A DNA stretch of 64,000 nucleotides from Magnolia sinica (GCF_029962835.1 NC_080589.1:17691586-17755585), one strand, 5' to 3'. Shown: positions 10,982-23,592, numbered from the stretch's first letter. Made by a program: numbers and translations. Notes: generated by a model from the letters alone, not told the origin.

Positions 10982-12133
10982 TTAATCAGTTGGATGGTCT
11001 TTAACTGACCACAATTCAATGTCATTTTGACTAGATGAAGAGTCTGGTTTATCAAATAAAGAGACTTCATCATCTTTTAAACTTGAGACAGGTATATTCA
11101 AGTGATCATCTATAATCATATTAATGAACTCCTGAATTACACCGGTCCTCTTGTTGAGAACATGATATACTCGACTATTTAACACATATCTTACGAAAAT
11201 ACCCTCGTCACTTTTAGTGTCGAATTTTCTCAGATTTTCTCAGTCACGCAGAATATAGCATTTGCTGCCAAAAACTCGAAAGTATTTGACTGTTGGCTTC
11301 TTATCGAACCACAATTCATAAGCAGTCTTATTATTTGACTTTCTAGTATAAACACGGTTAATAATATAATAAGCCATGTTCACAGCTTTAGCCCAAAGAT
11401 TTTTAGGAAGTTTCATGCTGTTTAACATCACATTAGCCATTTTTTGAAGCACGCGATTTTTTCTTTCAACAACCCCATTCTGTTGAGGTGTTTTAGGAGC
11501 AAAAAATTCATGCGAAATACCATGATCACTACAGAACTTCTCAAAATTGCTATTATCAAATTCAAAACCATGATCACTACGGATTTTAGAGACATGTGAT
11601 TCTTTCTCAGTTTGGATACGCTTGAGTACCATTTTCACTCCATCGAGAGTTTTAGATTTTTCTCTCATGAAAACTACCCATGTATACCTGGTAAAATCAT
11701 CTACTATTACCAGAATATATTTCTTACCGCCTCGACTCTCCATTCTAGTTGGTCCAACGAGATCCATGTGGAGGAGTTCAAGGGGTTTGGATGTGGCATT
11801 GGAGTTCACTTTCTTGTGAGCACTCCTAGTTTATTTTTCAATCTGACATTTACCACAAATTTTATCCATTTTCTTTAACTTGGGTAGACCTCTTATTACT
11901 TCATCTTTGCTCAGTTTATAAAGATTACAGTAGTGTACATGTCCTAGGCATTTATGCCATAGTTTGGTCTCATTAGTTTAGACCATGTAACATGATAACT
12001 TAGACGAGCTTGAATCACTGACTATATAGCAGTTTTCATATGTTCTGCAACCAGTTAATATCATAGAAATGTTCTCATTAGAAATCTGACACCCTTGGTT
12101 GGTGAATTTGACGATAAATTTATTATCACAAAT
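10982..12133 (-). pseudogene. SIRE-like integrase with GAG-pre and C-terminal parts
   Basis: The core is open from 11240 to 11809 on the minus strand. It shows the catalytic triad contexts LHMDLVGPT (D), SDHGFEFDN (D) and PQQNGVVERKN (E), and the ELWFDKKPTVKYFRVFG block after it. The upstream HHCC/GAG-pre part (11810-12133) and the downstream tail (10982-11239) are recognisable only across stops; the tail matches the LNSRVYHVLNKRTG-type segment found after integrase in SIRE elements. The protein would insert the cDNA; this copy cannot encode it whole. Confidence 0.85.
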
Positions 12134-12470
12134 TTAAGAAATGCTTAAGAGATTATGCTTAAGACCTTCTACAAACAAAACATTCTCAAATGGAGGAAGA
12201 TTAAAGAGTTGAACCGTACCTTGACCAATAATCCTGTAGTTGCTACCATCACCGAATGTAACTGAATCATCAGTCATATCTTTGAGATTGGTGAACAAAT
12301 CTTTGTCACCTGTCATGTGTCTAGAGTAACTACTGTCTAAGTACCACTTTGATTGACTCGAAGCCTTGAAAGCGGTGTGGGCAACCAAATAAGCAACCTT
12401 AGGGACCAATTTCATTACAGTTTTGGGTTTTGGAGCATAGTTAGTTTTTCTATGCTTGTAGTTATTGCAT
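12134..12470 (-). pseudogene. SIRE-like protease region, interrupted by solo LTR
   Basis: The segment contains SKWYLDSSYSRHMTGDKDLF, where the family has a DSG active site and a Cys; here Gly is Ser and Cys is Tyr, so activity is unlikely. The FENVLFVEGLKHNLLSIS block that precedes GAG-pre follows. The frame enters the nested solo LTR at 12476, and its upstream half continues at 16570 after removing the insertion and one copy of ATTCT. Confidence 0.8.
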
Positions 12471-12475
12471 ATTCT
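12471..12475. repeat. Left target-site duplication ATTCT of the solo LTR
   Basis: ATTCT precedes TGTAAC. The same five bases follow GTTACA at 16565-16569. Confidence 0.85.
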
Positions 12476-15400
12476 TGTAACGCCCTGAAAATCAAGGGTC
12501 GAGTAGGTACCCAACTCCCGAGTTCCAATGCATCACTTATGCAACATAGATAATGATGATTTGATGATGTCCATGTAAGTACATAAAACATGAATGAGAT
12601 TAAGCTAAATCAGTAAATCATACTCCAGGGATAGTTAAATTTACGCAAGCGGAAGATTGTGATCAGTGTATAAAATATACGAATTATTGTACATGAGCGT
12701 ATTGCCGGGTCAAATAGTTACAAGTATTGTTTCAAGATACAAAATATCAAAAGTGATGGTCCACTACAAGTATAAGCCCTGAAGCCCCGTCGATCAGAAC
12801 GGTCTATAGAAACCCGCCTGAATACTGCATATATAAGAATGTCTCCTCATCATCCTCAAAGTCCAGCTCCGCCTCATAAGCTGCGCCATCATCTGAAACT
12901 ACAATAGGGTCTGGTTGGTGTTTAAAACACCGTCCCGTAACGTGGGAGTGAGTGATCAACTTAGTGGAACAATAAAGGAAATGTTAACATGTTATCAATT
13001 CAGTCAAGCAGTAATGATAACGCAATACAACAATCAGGTCCTAAGTACTCTTGTTAATGCAAGAATGATATGAAATGATGATGCATGCCCTCGCCTGTGC
13101 TCCCTCAGCGACTTCATCTCACGATCGCGCATGAAACACTTCCTCAGTGCTTGACCTGTTACGCTAAACGTACACATAATGCGGTGCATGAGCGTGATTA
13201 CTAAATTCTTATTAGTCCTTTTCATATAGCAGGATTGGGAAGTTAAGGTACCTCTCTTATATCAATTCTCAAATGATGATCCATTATAGGGTCGTCAGTC
13301 CTAGTAAATTTCATACGATGTTGTAGTTCTAGGTCACTACAAATGGCTCGTCACCTGATCAGTGTAGGCCTAGTTTGTACTCTGGTTGCTACGGAAAGAC
13401 TCGTCGCCTCAACACAGTCTCAGAGTACACTCGAGGTCACTACCACCCACACCCTACCAACTGGCAGTCTATTTTCGAAGGCTCGTCACCAACCCGACTG
13501 GGGACCACAGCCAGGCTGCGTAAAGGTAGGCCGACAGCTCGAATAAAGTGTCTCATACCACCGTATTCGGCTCACAAGTTTGGATTACTCACTGGTCACT
13601 ATGGGGAGGCTCGTCACCCCAGCGTAGGCCGACAGCTCGACCACGGTGTCCCATACCACCATGCCCGGCTCATGAGTCTTAGTGGATCGAGGTACCAAGG
13701 TTAAAGGGGCCTTTCACTGGTGAGTTTGGTACCTTAGGTTCAAGCAGTAGTGTCCATTCATGGTGAACATACATTGGGTCAATCGGGTTACTTGATAAGC
13801 TCGACTAGTACGAGCGTACGTTGAATTAATCGACATGGAACGCATATGCACTCCTCGTGGCCTAGCCATTGTCGATAATTAGCGTACGACTCGGATTCCT
13901 CGAACGTATCTGTTGTGGCTAAAACAGTTCGGCCACCGATCGTAAACCATTACCGATTGCCTGGACTACATCGTAACCCTAATCACACTTCAAATACAAT
14001 AGGCATTCATATGTGCTAGTCAAAATAATATGTAGCAACAAATTCAAATATAAATCTCATATAAGCATTTAAACGAGCACCTGGAGTACATGTTAACATA
14101 CATAGACATTCATCCATAAAACACGTAGTAGTAATATAGGTTATATGAAGGGAATTGTAACTATAGATAAGGGAATTGAGAATCATATCTCAACACCCTA
14201 ATTAAAGACATTTCAGTAAGCATTTTATCATTCAGGCATGTTAACAAACACTTAGACTACACATATTATATACTTGAAATAAATTAGTTAAAACACATAT
14301 CGTAGCAAATCCTTCCACATAGGAATTGCCACACGTACAACAATCATGTAGCCTCAAACGTAAATCATGGCAAACACAAATCATAATTCCATACTCATTT
14401 AAACATTTCAACAAATACTTGAAATGCATTAAAATCAACATAGTTTACATATATGTGTAATATACGGGAAATATCGTATCTAAGCATATGAGATAGCAAT
14501 CAAGTCAGTCATAAATCATTACTGACATTGAAATCCTTGAAAACCATGACCTAAATGTTTATAGTCCGCACCTTTTGCCGGTAGACTCGTAACGAACTCA
14601 GTTTGAATACTACATCTTTGTCTACGGCACAATGGCTACCTGAATCATGAAATATATTAGCTATTTCGTCAATATCTCTATTTGGATTTCTAAAACGAGA
14701 TTAGGGTTAGGATTTCTTACCCAAATCGGAACCGAAACAAGTTAAGTAACATAGTAGAGAAGTGAAATGGCATATGGAGTTGTGGGAAAAAATCCCAACA
14801 ACAATCCCCAAGAATCTCTCCTCCTTCCTTCCTCTTTTCTCTCATTTTCTTTCACTCTCACCTAGGGTTTCTAAGAAATTCGTATGGATTGAGAGTGAGG
14901 GGGTTTAAGGGCTATTTATAAGCCCAGAATCGATGTCAATGGCCCCAGGGCCATGGTATACTTAGGTTATAGCCAAATAATGGCTATTTCAGTCCAACGG
15001 AGCACTTCTGGAGGCCCTTTTTCTGCGTGCAGTCGGACTTAAGCTCCCTAACATTGGATCTAGGTCAGGTTGAGTTTTCTCTCCGATTGGGTTTACAGAT
15101 CGACCGTGGCGGACCAGTTTCAGTTCAACGGTCACCGGCACTCGATCAGGGCCACAAGTACATTGCCATATATGAAAAAAAATTTCTGATCCGAGGGTGT
15201 ATTTGGGTCAGATTCTGATGGTCTGAATCCTTATATTTGGCCCGTAAACGACACGACTCAGTTTACTTAAATTCAAATTTTATTTCTAAAGATATTCACG
15301 TTTTTCACACACTTTGCTCCGGCTCAAGTTGTGTATTTATAGATACAATTAAGACTTGATTTCTGAGGGGGTTGTCAAGTCCTGTAATGCGGTCATAGCT

Positions 15401-16564
15401 GTATAGTTTTACGGTTATCGGACTTTCGACGTGCGGTCTAGGTCCGATATGGAGTTTCGGTGTGCTCCCGAGAGCAACTGGTTTTTGAGATGGATCCTAA
15501 GTTTCAAGATAATGTAGCATTAACAATTGTACACATTTTGAGTCTTGCATTTCATATTTAAAGTGGTTCGAGTTAATTCTATTTATTGTTCAGTTTAGCA
15601 CTTAACTAAGTCGTGCCCTAATTACGATAAAATAAGGTCCTAGGCAGTTCTACGTCCCTTTCTAACACTTTTAGTCAGTATATTATATAAGTCTACTTCA
15701 TATCTACCAAATTTCATTAGATTTCGTGTTGTAGAAAAATTTTAAAAATTCCAGAAGCAGCAGCTGTCCAAACTAATGATTTTCGAACAGTTGCCCCAAC
15801 GACCTATATTTAACTATTTGAACTTTTTTATTATATTTTTCACTTATTTTTATATGAAATTAGACTTATCAAGTTTCAATATTTCTTTTGATTCACCTAA
15901 ATTGAAGTTATAACGAGGGAGATATGACTTTTCGAAGTTGGATAAAAAGTGCAGAAAATGGGACAGAAAACGGGCCACCCGACCCGCTGCGGCCCCCTGG
16001 CCGGCGAGGCCTCGTAGAACCGGCGAGGTCCTCACCGGTCTTTGGACCTTCCGGCGAGGGGTCGCCGGTGGGGCGGGGTCCTCCCCCCTCAGGGGTGTCG
16101 GAAACATGCGGAGCCCACCTCGGGTCCCTCCGATTTGCATCGTTTGCCCCCCGAGTCCATTTGATGTGTTTTCGGGTCCCCTTTACAAACCGGAATGAGT
16201 TGTTTGACGTGCAATATATGATTTTAGGGTAGGAGAAGCTGATCTATCCAAATAACCTATGTATTTTATGATATTCCAAAAGGTTAAGGGTCAAAAACTC
16301 ATTTTATTTATTTAATTACTATTTATAGTAAATTTTAGTTTAAGTATTATTCTTCATCACCTAAATTTTAGGATTCATGTCTAATATAATAGTAGTTAGA
16401 AATATTTAAAGAATAAGGTGGTGAATGGTGAGATTTTGAAGGAAATGAGTTAAAAAGGGATTTAACGCTTTAGGATTGAGTTCTAAGAAGTTAATAAGGT
16501 GTTATGATTGATTCATTGCCCAAGGACGTTTATTTCTAAGTTGGCAAAAATCCGAGATGTTACA
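12476..16564. mobile_element. 4.09-kb solo LTR of a gypsy-type element
   Basis: It begins TGTAACGCCC, ends GATGTTACA, has TG..CA ends with a short inverted repeat (TGTAAC/GTTACA), and is flanked by an exact 5-bp duplication ATTCT. No gag or pol is inside, and its two ends do not resemble one another, so it is an LTR without an internal region. A length of 4 kb is large but known for some Tat/Ogre-type LTRs; the assignment to gypsy is inference. A TATAAATA on the minus strand near 14913-14920, followed by a GA-rich leader, suggests minus-strand transcription. Short GC-rich ORFs at 15850-16232 look accidental. Confidence 0.8.
13340..13720. repeat. Tandem GGCTCGTCACC repeats inside the solo LTR
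   Basis: A degenerate block of about 80-130 bp containing GGCTCGTCACC, GTAGGCCGACAGCTCG and GTGTCCCATACCACC recurs two to three times. The related LTR at 20630-20810 carries the same block twice, which ties the two LTRs together as one family. Confidence 0.65.
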
Positions 16565-16569
16565 ATTCT

Positions 16570-18253
16570 ACCATTCGAGTTAGATTTTAGAAGCTCCTTG
16601 AGTAAATCAACAATTTTCTCAGCTAAGAGATTATGATTCTGATTTCTATAATTGATATGGTTGCTTTTAGGTTTCATAACCTGAAAAGTTTTAGGAATTT
16701 TGAAACTATTTTCATTTAGACTTTTCCCTTTTAAGTTAGAGGACTCTCCTTTAACAAAGTTAGGTAGAGTGGACTTACTTTTAAGAGGTGTATTCTTATC
16801 GTAGCCCATACCAAATCTATCAACACATTTCCTTGATCCGGTTAACAGTCTTTCTAGTTTAGGATCACCCTGGGCATACCTCTAAGTATCCTTCATACTC
16901 AAGAGAGAAGAGACTTTTAGTTTTAGTTTTTTATTTTCTGATTTAAGGTTTTCAATTTGGGATGTTTTGAAATTTAAATCACACTTGGTTTTTTCAAAAC
17001 AATCTGAAAGGTGCGATTTTTCTAAAACTAGATTATCAAAATTTTCTTTTAGTTTTAAAAACTTTTCTTTTTAAAGTTTTAGTTTTATAGTTATCTTACA
17101 ACTTTCCCTATATAGGGCATCATAGGCATATTGCAAATCCTCATCATTTTCAGGATCACTTCTCAGATTTTCATCACAAGTTGAATCACAACTGTCTGAG
17201 TAAGTGACTTTGGCTAGAGTCATTAAGGCTTTAACCTTATTAGCAGACTCGGGTTTAAAATCTTCTGATTCAGAAGAGGCTTTAGAGTAAGACGATTCAT
17301 CCCATGTATCCAACATGCCTTTCTTTTTAGATTTGTCCCTTTTTGGACATTTGTTTGCCAGATGCTCGTATTCATGGTAGTTGAAACATTGGTTATCTTT
17401 AATAGATTTCTAAGTTTTAGATCTAGTCCTTTTCTTTTCAAAAGGTTTTTGAAAATCTACCATCTTTTTACTTTTGAAAATTTTATAAATCTTCTTGGCT
17501 AAAAGAGCCATATCATCTTCAGAATTTTCATAATCAGAATTACTAGCATTTTCATGAGAAATATTTTTAGAAGAATTAAGGGCAATGGACTTACCTTTAG
17601 GAGCCTTAAAGTTTAACTCGTAGGTTTGTAAAGAACCAACCAGCTCTTCAACTCTCATATTATTCATATCACGAAGTTCCTAGATCGCAGTCACCTTAGA
17701 ATTGAACCTATCAAGCAATGAGCGCAGTATCTTTGTACGGACTTTACTTTCTGGGATACTATCACCAAAACCCCACATAGAGTTAACTATGTTATTTAAC
17801 TTAGTATAGAAGTTCATGAAAGTTTCACTTCCTTCCATACGTATCTCCTTAAACCGAGTGGTGAGGATTTGAAGTTTGGATTTCTTGACTATAGTCGTAC
17901 CCTCGTGTGTTTTTTCTAGAATGTCCCAGGCTTGCTTTGCAGTATCATAAGATATAATTCTTTTGAATTCATCCGGTGATAGTGCGCAAGTGATTGCATT
18001 TAAAGCTTTTGCATTGGCACTACTCTCATTTTTCTGAAGTGTGGTCCAAGAAAAATATAGTGTAACCTTTACAGTTTTGGATCCATCAGTGCCAATCACT
18101 TCAGTGGTAGGAGGGCTTTATCTACTCACCATGGCTTGCCACATGCTCTCATCTATGGACCTTAAAAAGATCCTCATGGCTTTCCAATAAGCATAATTGG
18201 AGCCATCAAAAAGTGGAAGCCTTAGTGATTGAGAGGCTATCAAAATTTGACAT
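16570..18253 (-). pseudogene. SIRE-like gag with a damaged zinc knuckle
   Basis: The probable start is the ATG at 18253 (minus), followed by a DGSNYAYWKAMRIFLRSID region after a frame break. A stop (TAG or TAA) interrupts it near 18115. Then comes a long capsid-like part at 17680-18099 (DEFKRIISYDTAKQAWDILE, MNFYTKLNNIVNSM). The nucleocapsid CCHC motif near 17345-17390 reads CX2YX4HX4C, so its second Cys is lost. Acidic and coiled stretches follow to 16570, where the solo LTR interrupts. Gag would package the RNA in particles; this one is broken by stops and shifts. Confidence 0.8.
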
Positions 18254-18312
18254 CTCATAATCTCAGATCGGTTAGCTTAGGAAATGAATTCAAATAAGAA
18301 AAGAGCTATTAG

Positions 18313-18325
18313 GCTTTGATACCAC
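18313..18325 (-). other. Primer binding site (initiator tRNA-Met) of the SIRE-like element
   Basis: TGGTATCAAAGCC on the minus strand lies two bases inside the 5' LTR. It matches the usual plant copia PBS TGGTATCAGAGC except for one base. It fixes the direction of the element. Confidence 0.8.
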
Positions 18326-18327
18326 TT

Positions 18328-20161
18328 GAAAAGGCCAAGCTAAACGTCCTTTGGGGGGGGGGGGGATAAGACTATGCCAAATTAAAAATAAATGCCGAAT
18401 ATAAAGATATATAGCACAATAAAAAAGGAAAGAAGCACAAGTAAATAGCAACCTCAAATGCACTAGTCTTGAGAGGTTGATACAAACTTAGTTCTAAGGA
18501 CAACCTAACACCAAAAACCAAAGGCTTATGACAGGACAACCTTACTAGAACATTTGTAAATATCAAAAACCCAAACCAATAAAGAGGCAAAGAAAATAAA
18601 CTAAGTTATTACTACATTCAACACAAGCGCATAAAATAAATTACAACATTCACCACAGATGCTCAAAGTAAATTACAACATTCACACACAAAAGCTCATT
18701 CAATCATCCACCACAACTCCAGGAATTATAGTGGGTCATTTGTGTTACACCAACTGTTAGAAAACAGCCACACAACTACCCCACCCCCAATATCCAAACC
18801 CACGGGATATTGGCTTTCACTATAAAAAAAAGTTTTACAAGGTTCATCTTAAAACCTTCACAATTATGTCTTTAGTTAGGCTTACACAATTACAAAAACC
18901 CCACACTCTGAGATTTTCTAGATTACCTCAGACAAAATCAAAAATGAGATTTTCCTAGCACAACCTCACAAACCACAAAAGATATACAAAATATAAATAG
19001 TACTTATCTGGAAATTCTCCTTCTGAAGAAGCCCGGTAGAACCAATCCGATGTATACGAAGATATTCAATGTCCAGTCTTATAGATGAAAATGTTCTAGT
19101 TCTAAATAATTTTTAATTAAATTAACCTGGACTAGCTTAATTTGATTTTGATCTCAAGAAAGGGTAAAACACAAATCCCTTCTTAATATAAGATTGGAAT
19201 GAAGATCACAAAATCAAATTACAAAAGCTAATCAAAAGAATGTAAAACAAGCACAATATAGCTTAATAAATTCACAAACTTATCTCTCAGAGTAGTGTCT
19301 TGATTTAGCTTAGAATAAATGAAAAAACTCTGAAATTCGTGTTCTATTTATAGGTAAAAATACGGTTCACTCGACTGGTTTAAGGGTCGGTTCGACTGGT
19401 CGAAAGACCAATCACATTTCAAAATTTCTAGCGCGATAAGATAAGATCGTTACTCGACCGGTCAAGTGGCCTACTCGACTGGTCGAGTGGGACCAGAAAA
19501 GCTTGTTGGACTTTAGTCGAGCATTGCACGACCGGTCAAGCACTGTTCACTCGACTGGTCGAGCAGTCTTCAAGACTGGTCAAGAGTCCAATAGAAAATT
19601 CTGAAAAATTGCAACAAACCTTGGACTGGTTGAGAAAACTCTTAAACTGGTCGAGCCAATACTTGGACTAGTTGAACAAGGACTAAGACTAGTTGAGAAA
19701 GTGACCGATAAACATATGAAATGACCCACATAAAATATGTAATGAACTTGATTCAACCTATGGTCAATATAGGGTCATCCATACCTTGTTGTGAGTTGGA
19801 ACAATTGAAACATCATTTGCTTAAGAACCTTGATTTCTTGTGATACGTGAAGCTTGAGTTCGATCTCTTGAACTTGAGCTTGAGTTACGCTTGAGTTCTT
19901 GAGTCTTTAGCGTACAATATTTGAACTTCAAATTTGAACTTGAGTTCTTGATCTTAGTTTTTGAATTTGAGCTTGAAACCATGAACTTCAACAATCTTCT
20001 CTTCAACATGAAAATGCAGGCAAGTTCGACGAAGATATAGACAACTTTAAAATGCACAAACTAGATCAATTCAACTCAAAGCATGATACAAATTCTAAAT
20101 GGTTTGGCACAACAAAATTTGACAACTCTTCGGGTGCTAGATTTACATTATAGCATTTACA
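18328..20161 (-). repeat. 5' LTR of the SIRE-like element
   Basis: A 1,834-bp LTR without insertion. It shows the empty site for the hAT element of the sister LTR. A G homopolymer (near 18353-18364) is longer than in the sister copy. The palindrome-rich U3 segment is at 19370-19700. Confidence 0.9.
19345..19352 (-). promoter_or_regulatory. TATA box of the SIRE-like 5' LTR
   Basis: TATAAATA on the minus strand, conserved in both LTRs, just downstream of the palindrome cluster. It would be the promoter used for the genomic RNA of this element. Confidence 0.5.
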
Positions 20162-22890
20162 AAGTAGCTAACTCAGTGGTACCATTAGCAATAGGTTACA
20201 CAAATTATCATGCATAGAATACATTTAATAAACAACATATAGCATAGAACCCTAAATACTGTTGTTAATGCAAATACGTGGTTCAATGATATGAGGCATG
20301 CCCCTCACCACCAATGCTCCCTCAAGCGAAGACATCTGATGTTCGCAATGACCAACACTCCCTCAATTGCGACCTCGACTGCCTAATCGCCACAATAATG
20401 ATGCAATATCGTGAAACATGTTAGCATGGTTGGTTAATTAAGTTTATTCATCCAACAGATTGGGGAAACTAGAATACCCTTGACGGAGTTACTGCCCTAA
20501 CTTGATCGCGCGACTCAAGGGCCGTGTCATAGGACTCTCGCGATCCTTAGCCCTGTATAGGGTCGTCAATCCCGGAAAACATGATCTCAGACGAAAACAA
20601 TTGAGACTTTAATGTCCTACTCGCATTCACTATAGGGAGGTCGTCACCCCAGCATAGGTCGACAGCACAGGCACAGTGTCCCATACCACCGTCCTCCGCT
20701 CACGAGTCTAAGTGCTCACTGGACACTTTGGGGAGGCTCGTCACCCCAACGTAGGTCGACAGCATGGGCATAGTGTCCCATACTACCATCCCCAGCTCAT
20801 GAGTCTTGTGGGCCGTAAATTATAGTTAATAGTGGGTGCAATGGCATTAGGGTACTTTTGGTTGGTATATGCGTGATCAAACATGATTAACGTACAATGA
20901 TGGTTGACTTTAGAGTCAATGTGCCCCGACGGACTGAACCATAGCTAATCAGCCTGAGAACACTGTCTCGTGTAGTCCAACTACGGTCAACAACCTACAG
21001 TTTAGCTATTCGGGCCAGATTCACTTGCAGACAGGCCCAACAAAAATCGCTCGAATAATTCCAGGTAGTCGGCCAATCCATAGGGGAATACGCATCATTA
21101 CACAACAAGTAGGGTCATCATTGGATACAATCCATTGCAGGACAGACAACATTTTAATATAAACAACACGTGGACAACAACATATGAAATTCCACCCAAT
21201 TTTACAGATTATAGTTAACATATTCCAGCCTATACAATCACATGGACGGTCATATAATAATACACAACACTTAATCTTACATGGACCAACATAAATCACA
21301 TAATTCAGACATACATTGAAAATCGAGACAAGTAACTCAGCTAGTCAGTCAATTTGCAACATCTCATGCCTTCACCCAAGCATAGTTAATCACGAAATCA
21401 GGGAATCAACCACCAATCAACAATTTACAGTAATTCATGTCTTCATTCTAAGCAAAATTAACAACTAATCAAGAAATCAACAACCAATTAGCAATTTTCA
21501 GTATTCCATAACTTCATTCTAAGCATGATTAACACCTAAACAAGAAATTGCAAACAACCAGCAGCAATTTGGGGAAAATTAAATATTTGTACCGTACATG
21601 AGCATGCAAATGCACAAGTCATGGATTTGGAGTATTAGGGCCAAGCCCCTCCCATAATTTTAACAATTTGTAGTCCATTATCCTATTTATGCAGTCTAAA
21701 TGAAAATTCAGCCACACGCACTAACAGTTCACCAATCACGTTCATTAAACCTACCCTAGGCGCGATAATCGACCACTTAAAGGTAATGGTCCGCACCTAT
21801 TCTTAACCGGAGATTGCTGAGATTGTCCTAGCACTGCCAGGTCCGCAAGCTCGAGGTGTCGGGCCCTGCATTGCATGGAACGAAGGGTAAGACACATGAA
21901 TGTTGTTAGAAGCAAGAAAAACGTGATTAGAGCCCTATCTAACCTTAGATGGGGACGGAATCTCACTCCAACAACGGAATGTGTTGGTGCTTTCTGGCAA
22001 TGGAGAGGTGAAGGCGCCGGGATTTCCAAATCCCAAACACCAAGCTCACATGCACACACCAAAGACTCTTTCTCTCTCCTCCCTTGCTCTCTCTCTCTCT
22101 CTCTCTTTGCTGCTGAAGTAATGGGATTGAGAGAGAAAAGGCTGGACTTTTATATGTCTAGATTTATTACAACTGACCTTAGCATTTTATGTAATTCCCC
22201 TAATGGCCCTGTGGGGCCATTTTCAAGTTATTGGGACTGTTCTGATGGACCCCTAGCCCATTCGATTCATGGATCACGTGCCCCATGGCTCGATGAAGGG
22301 TCGGGCAAAGTTTGATCGCAAACGGATGCCGGGTTTTGCCGCCCGATATGCGATCAATGGTCACCGTTCCATGATTCATGGTCAGATTTTGTGGGCAAGG
22401 GTAGGGAATTATTTATAACCTTCGGCGTGAATTTAGAAGAGATCCGACGACTGAAATGCCCGGATTTGCCGTCTCAAGAAATAGGGCCAATTAATTTAGA
22501 TTTCAGAATTTTTTTCTTTAGGCTTGACGACTCGCGACTTTCAAGTGCCAGTTGGACGACGCAATTTGTCCATCCCGGGACATCGTTTGAGCTATACATC
22601 TGCGTCGGACCACAAGCCCAGTGAGACCCTTGGCCTACCAAAAATTTAGAATTTTTGCTCCGTCCTTAGGTGACACACGACCTGTATGGACAGTTGCAAA
22701 GTGCAGCTTGGCCATTTGGCTCTACGGCCCGTGCTCGGTCTGGACACGACATGAATTTAATCGTATCAACAACTGAATTTGAATTTAATTTATCATAATA
22801 GGCCCACACGTGCGACATAATCACTCGGTCCTACGTCGGCTCGCACATGAGTGCCTCAGGACACTGTTCCTTTTTAGACGGGGTGTTACA
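20162..22890. repeat. Right fragment of the long gypsy-type LTR split by the SIRE-like element
   Basis: The sequence resumes the LTR begun at 5546. It shares with the solo LTR (12476-16564) the GGGAGGCTCGTCACCCC and GTAGGTCGACAG blocks and ends GGGTGTTACA at 22890 like the GTTACA end there. The last third differs strongly from the solo LTR, so they are related but distinct. A minus-strand CATATAAAAG near 22150 is followed by a GA-rich leader, which suggests minus-strand transcription. Confidence 0.65.
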
Positions 22891-23330
22891 GAAATATAAT
22901 TTTAGAGCTTGATCCCAAAAAAGAGGTAGGTATAAATCTCAAGTGGACCACACCATGGGAAAACAGTACTGATTGAATTCCACCATTAAAAACCTTCTAG
23001 GGCCAACTATAATGGTTATTTGACATCTAACTGGTTGACTATGTCATAAAGACTTGGATGAAGGTTAAAAATATATATCAGCTTGATCCAAAACTTTTGT
23101 GGCCCCCAAGAAGTTTTTAATGGTGGCCGTTTAATCAGCACAGTGCAGTCCACTGGAGATTTGGATCAAACTCATTTTTTGGGCTCATACCATAAAATGA
23201 TATGGAAGAATGGGTGGATGGCATGGATGAAACATATACATCATAGTGGCATGGACGAAACACATACATCATAGTGGGGCCCACAAAGCACCGACCTGTA
23301 GTAACAGGGTGAGTACCTAATCCGTTTTCA
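22891..23330. mobile_element. Fold-back MITE, truncated by LTR insertion
   Basis: Two arms are complementary: AAGTGGACCACACCATGGG..CCACCATTAAAAACCTTCTAGGGCC on the left, and the reverse complement GGCCCCCAAGAAGTTTTTAATGGTGG..GTGCAGTCCACTGGAGATTTGGATC on the right. The outer part of the left arm is missing because the LTR ends at 22890, inside GAAATATAATTTT. The same family recurs at 44750-45270 and 46710-47165 and as fragments elsewhere. No coding capacity. Confidence 0.7.
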
Positions 23331-23470
23331 ATCCAGACGTGCTGCATTTTCATGTCTTTCTCTTCCAAACATGAAGTGGGATGACATCCAAGCCATGTGA
23401 TTACACGACAATCCCTAACACCATATAGTTATTACATTTTGTTAATTCCATCCCACTTAAACCCATCTAA

Positions 23471-23592
23471 TCCCATGCACCAATGGTGTGAGTTCAATCC
23501 CCACGGTACAATCTACTTAAGCCTAGGATCTGTCTCATTTTTGAATTCACACTCTAAAATATTCCGCCAAAATTAATAGACGGGGTTGGCAA
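23471..23592. repeat. Direct repeat copy 1, about 115 bp
   Basis: The block from CCCATGCACCAATGGTGTGAG to AATTAATAGACGG recurs at 25484-25604 with very few changes (for example CCTAGG versus CCTTGG). The two copies bracket 1.9 kb of different sequence. Confidence 0.8.

Larger units (their letters stand above)
5692..20161 (-). mobile_element. SIRE-like Ty1/copia retrotransposon, full length with two nested insertions
   Basis: Two LTRs in the same orientation (5692-8735 and 18328-20161) bound a minus-strand gag-pol. The PBS lies beside the right LTR and the polypurine tract beside the left LTR, so transcription runs right to left. LTR ends are TGTAAATGC..CCTTTTCA on the minus strand. Flanks GAGTA (5687-5691) and AAGTA (20162-20166) look like a 5-bp target duplication with one change. 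Removing the hAT element (5862-7135) and the solo LTR (12476-16564) leaves about 9.1 kb, normal for this lineage. Domain order gag, protease, integrase, RT, RNase H is copia-type. Stops, frameshifts and lost catalytic residues show it is inactive. Confidence 0.9.

Noticed and set aside
15850-16232. GC-rich overlapping ORFs on both strands
   Set aside because: They are inside the solo LTR; open frames follow from the local GC-rich composition.
21875-22315. 146-codon ORF as a gene
   Set aside because: It lies within the split gypsy-type LTR, spans a CT microsatellite and the minus-strand TATA region, and has no homology I can recognise.
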